64,000 nucleotides of DNA from Methanocorpusculum labreanum Z (GTDB taxonomy: Archaea; Halobacteriota; Methanomicrobia; Methanomicrobiales; Methanocorpusculaceae): positions 821,921 through 885,920 of the forward strand of contig NC_008942.1 of assembly GCF_000015765.1 (NCBI RefSeq). Reading direction: 5' to 3'. This document shows, one piece after another, positions 44,995 through 53,143 of this stretch. Made by a program: the position numbers and the translations under genes. The notes below the pieces were generated by a model. It was not told the origin of the DNA and searched no databases. It saw only the letters and a list, made by a program, of their open reading frames with translations. Position 1 is the first letter of the stretch. Each line of letters starts with the position of its first letter.

Positions 44995-45960
44995 TTATCT
45001 CACCGGAACACTTTCCAGAATATCTGAGATAACCCGCTGAATTGTGATGCCGCCAAGAACCGCTTCGCGTTTGAGGATCAGACGGTGATTGAAGCAATAG
45101 ATTGCCAGAAATTTAACATCATCGGGTATCACATAATCACGACCGTGAATCGCCGCATATGCCATTGCGCTTCGCAGAAGACTAAGGGAACCACGGGTGC
45201 TGATACCAAGTTTCACGTCGTTATGGAGCCTGGTTGCCATAATCAAATCACCGATATAGGCAAGGATATCGTCGCTTGCATAAACGTTTTTAACCGTTTC
45301 CTGCATGGTAAGAATATCTGTCAGAGTCGTTATTGCTTCACAGCTCTGCTCTAAGGTATCCATATACAACCCGCGGTCGATGCCTTTTCGGAGAATGGAG
45401 ACTTCATCGCCTACATTAAGATACTGGATCTGATAGCTGAGAGTAAAGCGGTCCTTCTGCGATTCGATAAGATTGAACGTCCCTTCCATTTCGTACGGGT
45501 TCTGCGTCGCAATGACCACGAACGGGTAGGGGAGAGGGAAGGTGAGATTATCGACAGTGACCTGACGCTCGGCTAGTGCTTCGAGCAACGCACCCTGCGC
45601 CTTTGGTGTCATTCGGTTGATCTCGTCCACGAGAAACACATTGGAGAAGATCGGACCTTTTTCAAAGCTGAAATCACCCTGGCTTTGAAGATATTTCTGA
45701 ACCCCTATGACATCCATCGGAAGGACATCCACAGCCCCCTGCAGACGGCCGAATTTTCCTCCGATATTCTGCGCAAATATTTTACATATTGTGGTCTTTG
45801 CGGTCCCCGGAATCCCTTCCATGAGTAGTGCGCCGTCCGTCAACAATGTAATGGACAGGAGATCCAGAAGATTATCATAGCCAACGATGAATTTATGCAG
45901 TTGTTCTTTCAGTTGTTCGTGAAATATATGTACTTTATCGATGTTTTGCTGTTCTGTCAT
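44995..45960 (-). CDS. MoxR-type AAA+ ATPase
   Basis: 321 residues from ATG 45960 (MTEQQNIDKVHIF); the open frame extends 35 codons further into DUF4350 and is rejected. Walker A MEGIPGTAKTT, Walker B NVFLVDEINRM, sensor NPYEMEGTFNL. MoxR ATPases are chaperones that insert metals or mature membrane/secreted complexes with VWA partners. ATGA overlap with the DUF4350 gene. Confidence 0.92.
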   Translation of the reverse strand: MTEQQNIDKVHIFHEQLKEQLHKFIVGYDNLLDLLSITLLTDGALLMEGIPGTAKTTICKIFAQNIGGKFGRLQGAVDVLPMDVIGVQKYLQSQGDFSFEKGPIFSNVFLVDEINRMTPKAQGALLEALAERQVTVDNLTFPLPYPFVVIATQNPYEMEGTFNLIESQKDRFTLSYQIQYLNVGDEVSILRKGIDRGLYMDTLEQSCEAITTLTDILTMQETVKNVYASDDILAYIGDLIMATRLHNDVKLGISTRGSLSLLRSAMAYAAIHGRDYVIPDDVKFLAIYCFNHRLILKREAVLGGITIQRVISDILESVPVR

Positions 45961-46805
45961 TGGCGGATTCTCCGTATGCCGATTATGGCTGCAAGAATTA
46001 AAATGATGGTAAGCAGGGCAGTGCCGATGGAGGGATATCTGTGCATTATCTGAAGGAGAGGACATAGTCCACCACCATCAGTCGTCGCTGAGTTGGTTTG
46101 GTCAATTATTATGTCTTCATTTATGAGAGCATCGATGACCTGCATATTTTCGGTATGAGTACGCACAAGCATACTGTTGATAAAAACCGAAGGGTCGGCA
46201 ATGACGACTACACGCCCATTACCTATATTTTCTGATGCGATAAGTGAATAAACTTTCAGTGTTTCATTGCTGTCCGGGATATTGTTTCCGTTTGTGTCTA
46301 TCCATGAGAGATAGGAGGTGGAAGCGATGACATCGCCCCCAGTGACATACCCCGGGTAGTTGAACGTGAGGGTCGTGACATTGGATCCGAAAAGATCTCC
46401 CTCGACCGTCCCTCGGAATATGCCCATGTCCTTATACTCCATGCTGGTGGATCTGACCGGTTCATTATGGACACGAATAGAACTGCCAACCTCTTCAAGA
46501 AATATGTTTGCATTCCCGCTCTGGTCGGCGATTATGACCGTGTTGCCCTGATACAGGTAGTCGGCAAGGCCCGTAAACTCGGTTCCGGGTGCGATGATCA
46601 GGAGTGTGCTGCCCGACTCCGCGGAGCGGAGATCATCATAGCTGTAAACACACTGTTTATCGGCTGCCATTCCGAAAAAATCGGAGGTGCCGTTCCAGTT
46701 GATGTTGTACCGGCTGTATTCCTCATCGGTCGTGGCAAACTGTGCGGTCGCTATTAGTCCGACGATGATGATTAGGAGGATGGCTATGATGACTCGTTTT
46801 CTCAT
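45957..46805 (-). CDS. DUF4350 domain protein
   Basis: 282 residues. N-terminal signal/anchor helix (VIIAILLIIIVGLIATAQF), extracytoplasmic domain with YNINWNGTSDFFGM, STLLIIAPGTEF, VVVIADPSVFINSML, then a C-terminal membrane helix and RRIRQ tail. This is the DUF4350 (ABC-type permease-associated, GATase-like fold) layout usual next to MoxR/DUF58. ATGA overlaps on both sides. Confidence 0.8.
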   Translation of the reverse strand: MRKRVIIAILLIIIVGLIATAQFATTDEEYSRYNINWNGTSDFFGMAADKQCVYSYDDLRSAESGSTLLIIAPGTEFTGLADYLYQGNTVIIADQSGNANIFLEEVGSSIRVHNEPVRSTSMEYKDMGIFRGTVEGDLFGSNVTTLTFNYPGYVTGGDVIASTSYLSWIDTNGNNIPDSNETLKVYSLIASENIGNGRVVVIADPSVFINSMLVRTHTENMQVIDALINEDIIIDQTNSATTDGGGLCPLLQIMHRYPSIGTALLTIILILAAIIGIRRIRQ

Positions 46806-47872
46806 GCGTTTTGTTCCAGAAGTATTTTAGCAAGTTCTTTGAGTCTGATGATATCGGAAACACTGGCATGTTTTGAGTATCTGACACGTTCGTAGAGTTC
46901 CACATACTCTTTCACGAGCGGTGTTCCTTCTGTGATTTTCAAGAGATCACGCGGGGTGAGCGCATCACTTTTCATAATCCCATGACTTTCTGCGATCGAT
47001 GCTGCTATGAGTTTAAATTGTTCGGCGTGGCTCAGGTTGACCGGAGTATTTTCCAGGTCTTTTTCTGTATCTGTTTCTCCGTTGGATTCTCTCATATTAT
47101 CTTCTATATCATGAGTTTCCCAAGATTCATTTTGTTCTGGTCCATCATCTGCCGTAGTGAATAATGGTGCTTCATCACTCGTTGGAATCTTAGTGGTATT
47201 CTCCATTTTACCACGCTTTGCCCGTTTTTTTATCCATATAACGAGGCCGACAACGATAAGCAGTATGGCAACTCCTGCAGAAATCCATGATATAGTTACC
47301 AGATCATAATCAGGACTTTCTGGTACGGATCCATTTTGCATCGGCGTGTCGGTTGGTTCTACCTGCAGTGATTCAGTGGGTGTGACACTTTGCTCCGTCT
47401 GAAGAGCTGCGATCTGCGCACTTACTCCGTCAATTGCAGATGAGGCGTTCTGTAAGTCGGCAGAGATCTGGATAAAATCCGGTGAATCTCTAGACAATGA
47501 TTCTGACGCATTTTCTACGTTAAGAATGATTGTTTCAAGTTCATTTTGGTTCTCTAAAGGTACAGATGTGGCATTCATCTCCGTAAGCAGTACCTGCAGT
47601 TCCGTAATCTGCATCTGAAGATCTAAACTGATATTGCCCGTATCCACCGGGGTCGCAATCAATGATGATGCCGAATTATTCAAAGATACCGAAACTGCTG
47701 AAAGTCCTGCTATGATCCCGGCATAGGTACCTGAGGTATTACCTTCCACGAGCACCTCATCGGCAGCAGGATATGTGATGTTGTCATACGTCTCATCAGC
47801 AGCCGCAAAACCGCAGGATCCTCCGGCTATGAGGAAGATCACCAGAAGAAGTGTCAGAATATTATGTTTCAT
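46802..47872 (-). CDS. Secreted/anchored protein with DUF4129-like C-terminus
   Basis: 356 residues from ATG 47872, preceded by GAGGG. Signal peptide (MKHNILTLLLVIFLIAGGSC), coiled extracellular part rich in Ser/Thr/Asn, one membrane helix (VAILLIVVGLVIWI), basic stop-transfer, acidic linker, then a cytoplasmic domain with LTPRDLLKITEGTPLVKEYV and LYERVRYSKHASVSDIIRL. That last domain is the DUF4129 type commonly present in MoxR clusters. Overlaps the neighbouring gene by 11 nt. Confidence 0.7.
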   Translation of the reverse strand: MKHNILTLLLVIFLIAGGSCGFAAADETYDNITYPAADEVLVEGNTSGTYAGIIAGLSAVSVSLNNSASSLIATPVDTGNISLDLQMQITELQVLLTEMNATSVPLENQNELETIILNVENASESLSRDSPDFIQISADLQNASSAIDGVSAQIAALQTEQSVTPTESLQVEPTDTPMQNGSVPESPDYDLVTISWISAGVAILLIVVGLVIWIKKRAKRGKMENTTKIPTSDEAPLFTTADDGPEQNESWETHDIEDNMRESNGETDTEKDLENTPVNLSHAEQFKLIAASIAESHGIMKSDALTPRDLLKITEGTPLVKEYVELYERVRYSKHASVSDIIRLKELAKILLEQNA

Positions 47873-49589
47873 TATAACCCTCAATTATCAGTTTGGAAAG
47901 AGTTTCCATTCTCTTCATTTGTTCACGTGTCACAATCACATTTGCGTAATGCAGATACTCATATGTAGACATAAAGTCCCGTATATATTCTGTGGATACG
48001 GTTATGCCCTTCAGAATTTCCCTCGGGGTCAGAACAGCGATGTTTTGGATACGTTCGACTGATGCGAGAAAAACAACAGTTGTTGTATAGATCCGGCGGA
48101 GTTCGTCCAGATCGTCTGCATCTTTTTCATTTTTGAATATTTCTTTGATCACTTTGATAATCGCAGGCTCAGATGCGATGATTTGCTGCGGGATAATTCC
48201 TGCCTTACCGGTTTGCTTTTGAGATGGTTTTCTTCTTACGGCAAAGCGAACTATCAGGATGATCAGCACGCCGCCGATAATAGCCAAAATAATGTAGTAA
48301 ATGGTTGGATTAAGGATCGTGACAGGATACAGCTCGCTCGTGTTTCCTTCGAGCGGAAACGAGGGATCATCGAAGACCGCGTAGAAAGCATAACCCCCAT
48401 CAATGAGTTCAGCAGAAACGTTCCAAATACCGTTTGCATTGGTGATACCTGTACCGATGTTGATGTGATCCTCAGAGTAGACGGTAACAGGCGCTCCGAC
48501 GACCGGGATATCGTCTTCGGTCCGTAGAGAACCGTAGAGAGTCAGTTTTCGGTGGAGCTCTCCGTTTTCCTGTTCATCTTTGAGAATCGTAACGACCGAA
48601 GGCTTCGAAAGGATAGTGATGTAAACCGGCTTTGAAGTGATGCCTTCGGACTGGACGGTGACTGCATGGATTCCTTCGGATATCCGGCCGATCGTCATGC
48701 TCTTTGCAAAGACCCCTTCAGTATCTTTTGCTACAGTACCCCAGAGATTCGTATCCCAATAAATTGATAATATTGAACCTGTGTTACTCGCGATACCTGA
48801 GACGAGGATTTTATCCCCGTAGTATCCTTTGACCGGGTAGACTGTAAGGGTGATCAAGCCTGATGTGTCAGTATTGATACTTGAACCGGACGTATCTTTG
48901 ATGATGAGTTTACCCGATGAATCCGTTGTTATGGTGATTTTCCCCGAGGTGGCATCAGTAATGATCTGATTTATCAGTAATACTGAATCCTGCAGCTGAC
49001 TCACGTCTAATCCATAATATGCGGCGATCTGTGCCATGATGTCAGCAGAATCGGCGTAGTTCATTGCCGTCAGGGCGAGTTCGTTTCGGATGAGGAGTGA
49101 TTCTGCTTCAAGACTGAATGATCCGAGAATATTTCCTTCGGCAGCGTATTGTTTTTTTAACTCGTCGATCTCTTCGAGACGCACTACATCATTCAGGATG
49201 ATCTGGATGGAGGTGTCGAGAGATGAAGCTTCCTTTTTGTACGTGTTGATGTCGGTTTTGGTCAGACTTATTTTTACGATGTTAGTGCCAAGGCGGCTGA
49301 CCGAGTTTTCATACGCGGCAAGATAGCGAGCAGCATATTCCGGATCATCAATACTTATTTGATAAACCGAGTCGTAGGAAAGGCCGATGATATCTTCCAT
49401 CAACGGCAGAATGGTCTCGGCCTCTTCCGTGGTCATGACGGCTATCGACGAGGGGTCGGTGTGATCGGATGTGCTGGTGTTTCCTTCGGCAGCGTAGAGA
49501 AGCGTGCCGCTTCCGGCAAGCAGTGCTGCAAGCATTACTACAGCGATGACGGCAAGTATTGCGGCAGCTGCAGCGAGGTTTTGCCTCAT
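47862..49589 (-). CDS. Surface protein with Ig-like domains and DUF4129-like C-terminus
   Basis: 575 residues from ATG 49589 (MRQNLAAAAAILAVIAVVML). Signal peptide, helical extracellular part, then Ig/carboxypeptidase-regulatory-like beta domains (LTVYPVKGYYGDKILVSGIA; LTLYGSLRTEDDIPVVGAPV), one membrane helix (YYIILAIIGGVLIILIVRFA) and a cytoplasmic tail with LTPREILKGITVSTEYIRDF. The tail matches the last domain of the next gene, so the two are paralogous in that part. Likely a surface component matured by the MoxR system. Confidence 0.7.
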   Translation of the reverse strand: MRQNLAAAAAILAVIAVVMLAALLAGSGTLLYAAEGNTSTSDHTDPSSIAVMTTEEAETILPLMEDIIGLSYDSVYQISIDDPEYAARYLAAYENSVSRLGTNIVKISLTKTDINTYKKEASSLDTSIQIILNDVVRLEEIDELKKQYAAEGNILGSFSLEAESLLIRNELALTAMNYADSADIMAQIAAYYGLDVSQLQDSVLLINQIITDATSGKITITTDSSGKLIIKDTSGSSINTDTSGLITLTVYPVKGYYGDKILVSGIASNTGSILSIYWDTNLWGTVAKDTEGVFAKSMTIGRISEGIHAVTVQSEGITSKPVYITILSKPSVVTILKDEQENGELHRKLTLYGSLRTEDDIPVVGAPVTVYSEDHINIGTGITNANGIWNVSAELIDGGYAFYAVFDDPSFPLEGNTSELYPVTILNPTIYYIILAIIGGVLIILIVRFAVRRKPSQKQTGKAGIIPQQIIASEPAIIKVIKEIFKNEKDADDLDELRRIYTTTVVFLASVERIQNIAVLTPREILKGITVSTEYIRDFMSTYEYLHYANVIVTREQMKRMETLSKLIIEGYNET

Positions 49590-49852
49590 TTTGCGATGAT
49601 CTCCACGATTTTCATGATGATGATGACGGCAAAGATGCCGACGCCGGCGATCCCAATCAGGCGCTGCCAGCGTGCACTTTTCGGCCGAAGGGTGGTGACA
49701 ACGAAGAACTCGGTGATTATCAAAAAGCCGATGAGCCAGAGTACAAAAAAGATCTCGATATTGATGGTTCGTGCGAGGATCATGATCGCGGCTACTGTGC
49801 CCATCCATGCTGTCAGGATGAGTGCTGCGGTCTGGGTTTTCGCGGGAGCCAT
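49586..49852 (-). CDS. Small membrane protein, first gene of the operon
   Basis: 88 residues, three hydrophobic helices (AALILTAWMGTVAAIMILA; FFVLWLIGFLIITEFFVV; LIGIAGVGIFAVIIIMKIV). Unknown. ATGA overlap with the surface-protein gene; the promoter would be in 49853-49900, where the hairpin mosaic begins. Confidence 0.65.
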   Translation of the reverse strand: MAPAKTQTAALILTAWMGTVAAIMILARTINIEIFFVLWLIGFLIITEFFVVTTLRPKSARWQRLIGIAGVGIFAVIIIMKIVEIIAK

Positions 49853-49896
49853 AGATAATGTATTGATTTGGTGTATTTAGGGTAATAGATTTTGGT

Positions 49897-50340
49897 TTGC
49901 GGCTCATCGACTGCGTCGATGAGCTCAGCTGAGCAAGTTTTCGAAGAAAACTTGCGAGTGCGGGTCGGACACGAAGCGGACGACCTTAGCTGAGGCGGGC
50001 GGCCCACAGGGCGGCCTCAGCGGAGGCGGATTGACGGCGCAGCCGGCAATCTTAGCGGAGCAATTTTCCGAAGGAAACTTGCGACCAAATCTTTGATTTG
50101 CGACTGCGGATTGACGGCGCAGCCGGCAATCTTAGCGGAGCAATTTTCCGAAGGAAACTTGCGACCAAATCTTTGATTTGCGACTGCGGATTGACGGCGC
50201 AGCCGGCAATCTTAGCGGAGCAATTTTCCGAAGGAAACTTGCGACCAAATCTTTGATTTGCGACTGCGGGTCGACGACGCAGTCGTCGAGCTTAGCTGAG
50301 CAAACCGTAGGTTTGCGAACGCGGACCGGAGATGCGATGC
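49897..50340 (+). repeat. Hairpin mosaic block 1 of the defence island
   Basis: 444 bp without a gene. Begins with a 10-bp stem GCTCATCGAC-TGC-GTCGATGAGC, then GCAAGTTTTC-GAA-GAAAACTTGC, GGCCCACAGGGCGGCC, the 80-bp triplicate, GACGAC-GCA-GTCGTC and GCAAACC-GTA-GGTTTGC. Linkers read CTTAGCTGAG, CTCAGCGGAG or CTTAGCGGAG. All in plus orientation. Confidence 0.8.
50026..50265 (+). repeat. Three tandem copies of an 80-bp mosaic unit
   Basis: Units 50026-50105, 50106-50185 and 50186-50265 are identical by eye. Each holds three hairpins: GATTG..GCAGCC..CAATC, GCAATTTTCC-GAA-GGAAACTTGC (one mismatch) and AAATC-TTT-GATTT, plus one CTTAGCGGAG linker. Perfect identity points to very recent amplification. 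Confidence 0.9.
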
Positions 50341-50376
50341 GCATGATGATTCAGATGTGCGCTATGTGTTAAGGGA

Positions 50377-50661
50377 TTAAAGCAATCCCTTTTCGCGGTA
50401 GATATTTGCAATCCCCTCATGCTCAATTTTCCATGAAATCATCTCAAGGAAATCCGCTTTGGAGATGTGAAGCTGAGCTGCCATCTGTGCCTGAAGGAAA
50501 TCAGTGAGTTCCTGATCATTATGACTCATGTGGGTTTTTACAGCGGCAATTTCCCCATTATCCTCAAAGTAATATCGCGGATGCTTCTGCCTGCCGGCTT
50601 CCACGATAAAACCCTTTTTCTTCATAGCTTTCTTTACTGTCTCTGCCTTCAATACCGCCAT
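50377..50661 (-). CDS. HicA-like small toxin candidate
   Basis: 94 residues from ATG 50661 (a start at 50682 overlapping the upstream gene is possible). AMKKKGFIVEAGRQKHPRYY looks like the HicA beta-beta fold with its histidine, followed by GEIAAVKTHMSHNDQELTDF and a helical C-terminus longer than in standard HicA. HicA toxins are small mRNA-binding ribonucleases. The partner would be the gene immediately upstream. Assignment is tentative. Confidence 0.5.
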   Translation of the reverse strand: MAVLKAETVKKAMKKKGFIVEAGRQKHPRYYFEDNGEIAAVKTHMSHNDQELTDFLQAQMAAQLHISKADFLEMISWKIEHEGIANIYREKGLL

Positions 50662-50665
50662 GAGA

Positions 50666-51148
50666 TCACATCCACACGGCATCTTTAAAGCGTTCGCCGC
50701 GGGCCTTTGCAGCTGGGGAGAGGTTTAGAGCAGGGTTGTTGAAAAACCCGAATCCATCTGAAAACTGTAGTTGCGCTTCTTCAATAGCCTCTTTGACGTT
50801 TGGAGATGAAACAAGGATCGAGTATTCTGTATTTGCCAGTTGGATATAGCCGTTTTCTGCAATATTCAATGTTAACGGCAAGGGTTTTTTCAGCTTTTTC
50901 ATCTCTTCGCCAATGAATACGGATTGGAGAAATATAACGCCATACTCTTCTCCTTTGTCTCCAATCTCTACGGTATCCAGGAGAATATTAAGCACATCGT
51001 CGTAGGTCTGATGTTCACGTTTACGAGAGAGGATGCGCTGTTTTGTTTTGGGGTAAACGGGCATCTGTGTCCGTTTTTTGTCTCCATCTATCGCCTGCAT
51101 GATCGTATCTGATAATGGGAAGGGGAAGATAATAGGTTTTGCTGTCAT
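50666..51148 (-). CDS. Hypothetical protein paired with HicA-like gene
   Basis: 160 residues. N-terminal part has PVYPKTKQRILSRKREHQTYD and DVLNILLDTVEI, resembling antitoxin DNA-binding helices; C-terminal half is beta-rich (LPLTLNIAENGYIQLANTEY). Ends 4 bp before the HicA-like ATG. Probable antitoxin or regulator by position, not by recognised family. Confidence 0.5.
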   Translation of the reverse strand: MTAKPIIFPFPLSDTIMQAIDGDKKRTQMPVYPKTKQRILSRKREHQTYDDVLNILLDTVEIGDKGEEYGVIFLQSVFIGEEMKKLKKPLPLTLNIAENGYIQLANTEYSILVSSPNVKEAIEEAQLQFSDGFGFFNNPALNLSPAAKARGERFKDAVWM

Positions 51149-51180
51149 GGAATCGTCAATACGGTCGTTTCTCTGTTTAG

Positions 51181-51392
51181 GGGGCGGGGACCTTTAGGTC
51201 CCTTAGCCGAGGCGGATCGACGGCGCAGCCGGCGATCTTAGCTGAGCAAACAGAATGTTTGCGAGCGGGCGGGTTGGATGCGAGCGAAGCGAAGCAGACG
51301 ACCTCAGCCGAGCAAGTCGATAGACTTGCGAGCAAATCTCTGATTTGCGACCAAGGCTTTGCGTTGCGAGTCGGCCCGCGGTGGAGATGTCC
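51181..51392 (+). repeat. Hairpin mosaic block 2
   Basis: Modules in order: GGGACC-TTTA-GGTCCC, GATCGACGGCGCAGCCGGCGATC-type, GCAAACA-GAA-TGTTTGC, GGTTGGATGCGAGCG..CGACC, GCAAGTC-GAT-AGACTTGC, GCAAATC-TCT-GATTTGC, then the family end GCGGTGGAGATGTCC. Linkers CTTAGCCGAG, CTTAGCTGAG, CTCAGCCGAG. Confidence 0.8.
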
Positions 51393-51404
51393 TCTTTTGC
51401 CGGG

Positions 51405-51600
51405 GTCGCTATTTGTTTCCAATATGCCAGAGCAAAAACAATAAAACAATAATACATGTCACCGTAAATGTCACGGTAAATATTGGCCAATCTGCTATCT
51501 GGTGGTAAGATCATCTATACGGGTACGGGTTGTCTAACGGTTTTTACGCAGCTCAAATATTTGCCGTGCGGATTTGGTGAACGGGCATGCCGGCTTTGTC
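51405..51600 (+). pseudogene. 3'-end remnant of an AlbA-type ATP-binding gene and its flank
   Basis: AATATGCCAGAGCAAAAACA and ATGTCACCGTAA correspond to the last codons of the gene ending at 55102 (AATATGCCGGGGCAAAAACA and ATGTCACGGTAA). Homology continues about 145 bp downstream (CTGCTATCTGG, GGTTGTCTAACGG, TTTACGCAGCTCAAATATTT). Only this tail remains; a family-1 element end directly abuts it on the left. Confidence 0.7.
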
Positions 51601-51947
51601 TTACGAGTGGGGCGAAGCCTTCGCGTCAGGGGTGTCTTTGTAATCTGAAGAGAATCGTTTCATCCTCCAGAAATCCTGTGGTGAATTTTGCAAAATCAGG
51701 ATCATACCAAATATTGATATCATTTTTGGTATGAGGTCATAAAATTCCATACTGCGTATTTTTGCTCTTAGCAGAAGTCCTTCATCATAACCGACTATCT
51801 CATTAGCCGTATTCACCAGCATATGCAGCTTGATCGTGCTGTCAAAACCAGACAGATGAGATAATAAGCAATACTGCGAGGATGCGTTTTTTTGGTTATT
51901 CAACAGTGATGTTCGCGAAAATGACAGTGTATTAGCCCATAGGCAGC
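51601..51947. other. Gene-poor gap before hepT
   Basis: A 100-codon minus-strand frame (51601-51903) crosses this gap. Parts such as STIKLHMLVNTANEIVGYDE and FYDLIPKMISIFGMI look protein-like, so a decayed gene is possible, but there is no ribosome-binding site and no family match. I see nothing else here. Confidence 0.35.
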
Positions 51948-52289
51948 TTATATCTCGTCTTTATTCAGGATCCTGATCAGGAATACATAGAGATCTTCAA
52001 TATCTGTATTTGCGACGGTCCAAACTACCTCAGGATCTATGCGAAAATACTGATGGAACATAACGTTTCGAAAATCCTTGATCTCCTGCCAGGGTATTTC
52101 ATCATGTTCTTTTTTGAACTCCTTGGAAATATGGGTGGTTGCCTCTCCGATGATCTCCAGAGAATGGACAACAAGATCCAATTTGTCTTCATCCAGAAAG
52201 AATGCCTCTTTTTTGACCGAACTGGTAATTTTTCGTATTTTTTCACAGCGCTGAAGCATGTGGTCCAGATAGATATACTCGGATTTCAT
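51948..52289 (-). CDS. hepT: HepT-type HEPN RNase toxin
   Basis: 113 residues, all-helical. The RNase motif Rx4H is R74...H79 in FRNVMFHQYF, and H79-Q-Y81 gives the RX4HXY form. In characterised HepT/MntA pairs the tyrosine of this motif is AMPylated by MntA, which neutralises the toxin. Start overlaps the mntA stop by 4 nt. Confidence 0.88.
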   Translation of the reverse strand: MKSEYIYLDHMLQRCEKIRKITSSVKKEAFFLDEDKLDLVVHSLEIIGEATTHISKEFKKEHDEIPWQEIKDFRNVMFHQYFRIDPEVVWTVANTDIEDLYVFLIRILNKDEI

Positions 52290-52615
52290 GCCTCTGCCTT
52301 ATTTGCTTCAAACAGTATCATATCGCGTTCTATGTAGGGGCGAAGTGACGGTGCCAGCCATCGTACGGGAACTAAATCGACCGTTCTTCCAAACAGATCT
52401 TCCAGATACTGTTTGAAGGCGAAAAATTCCCGAAGAGGGACCCCGCCTGTTTTGAATGCATACAATACATCTACATCTGAGTCGGGCGTGTCTTCTTCCC
52501 GACTCACGGAGCCGAAGATTCCGATCGTTTCAATGCCGAAACGCTCGCGTATCTCCGGAAGGTTTGCCTCTAATTTCGTGAGTACCTCCTTTTTGATGCT
52601 TGCGTATTCGGACAT
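52286..52615 (-). CDS. mntA: MntA-type minimal nucleotidyltransferase antitoxin
   Basis: 109 residues from ATG 52615 (MSEYASIKKEVL). GSX10DXD motif complete: G35, S36, D47, D49, and a further acidic strand VDLVPV. It should AMPylate HepT. First gene of the pair; 52616-52834 upstream holds the promoters of this pair and of the divergent zeta operon. Confidence 0.88.
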   Translation of the reverse strand: MSEYASIKKEVLTKLEANLPEIRERFGIETIGIFGSVSREEDTPDSDVDVLYAFKTGGVPLREFFAFKQYLEDLFGRTVDLVPVRWLAPSLRPYIERDMILFEANKAEA

Positions 52616-52834
52616 GATACAGGTATATGGTACTTTGTCGGTGGATGGTAATGAGGTTTTGCCTGCCTCAGGCATGGCATACTTTTAATGGAAATAATAA
52701 ACTATGTACAAACGTGTTTGATCAAAGATGAAAGATACTACGATTTTTTTACGTGCATCTCCTGCAGAATTCAGGCAAAAGATATATGTGAGTTTGAATC
52801 TTAATGAATACATATAGAACAGGAGGTGCAGCAT

Positions 52835-53143
52835 ATGATACGAAGAGGTAAAGCATCCCGCAGAATATATGAAATCACGGATAAAAATCTCAAAATGACA
52901 GTACATGATGCAGTCCCAAAGCGGGGCACCGGTGATACAGGCGGATCTGCAGGTTTGGCGGATACACACGCAGCGCGGGTGATATGTATCACAAAGCCGC
53001 AGCTATCCAGAGCGTCTTTGGGAATCTGTGCAGCGATATCTCAGGAGAATATGACCTTCAGCACAGATTATCATACAATAGATGCAGTTTTAATGAAGAT
53101 GACGCAAAAAACTGCTGATGTGCTTAATTTGAACAATTCATGA
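52835..53143 (+). CDS. Candidate antitoxin for the zeta-type kinase
   Basis: 102 residues from ATG 52835, with AGGAGG 8 nt upstream, the clearest ribosome-binding site of the island. N-terminus is basic (MIRRGKASRRIYEITDKNLK); KNLKMTVHDAVPKRGTG and the C-terminal TDYHTIDAVLMKMTQKTADV are mixed alpha/beta. No known family recognised. It overlaps the zeta gene by 4 nt (ATGA) and lies in the usual antitoxin position. Confidence 0.6.
   Translation: MIRRGKASRRIYEITDKNLKMTVHDAVPKRGTGDTGGSAGLADTHAARVICITKPQLSRASLGICAAISQENMTFSTDYHTIDAVLMKMTQKTADVLNLNNS

Noticed and set aside
49897-50340. Replication origin because of dense palindromes
   Set aside because: No Orc1/Cdc6 gene nearby and no ORB-like motif; palindromes are explained by the mosaic family.
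51601-51903. 100-codon minus-strand frame before hepT
   Set aside because: Some protein-like stretches but no start signal and no family; listed only as a possible decayed gene within the gap.
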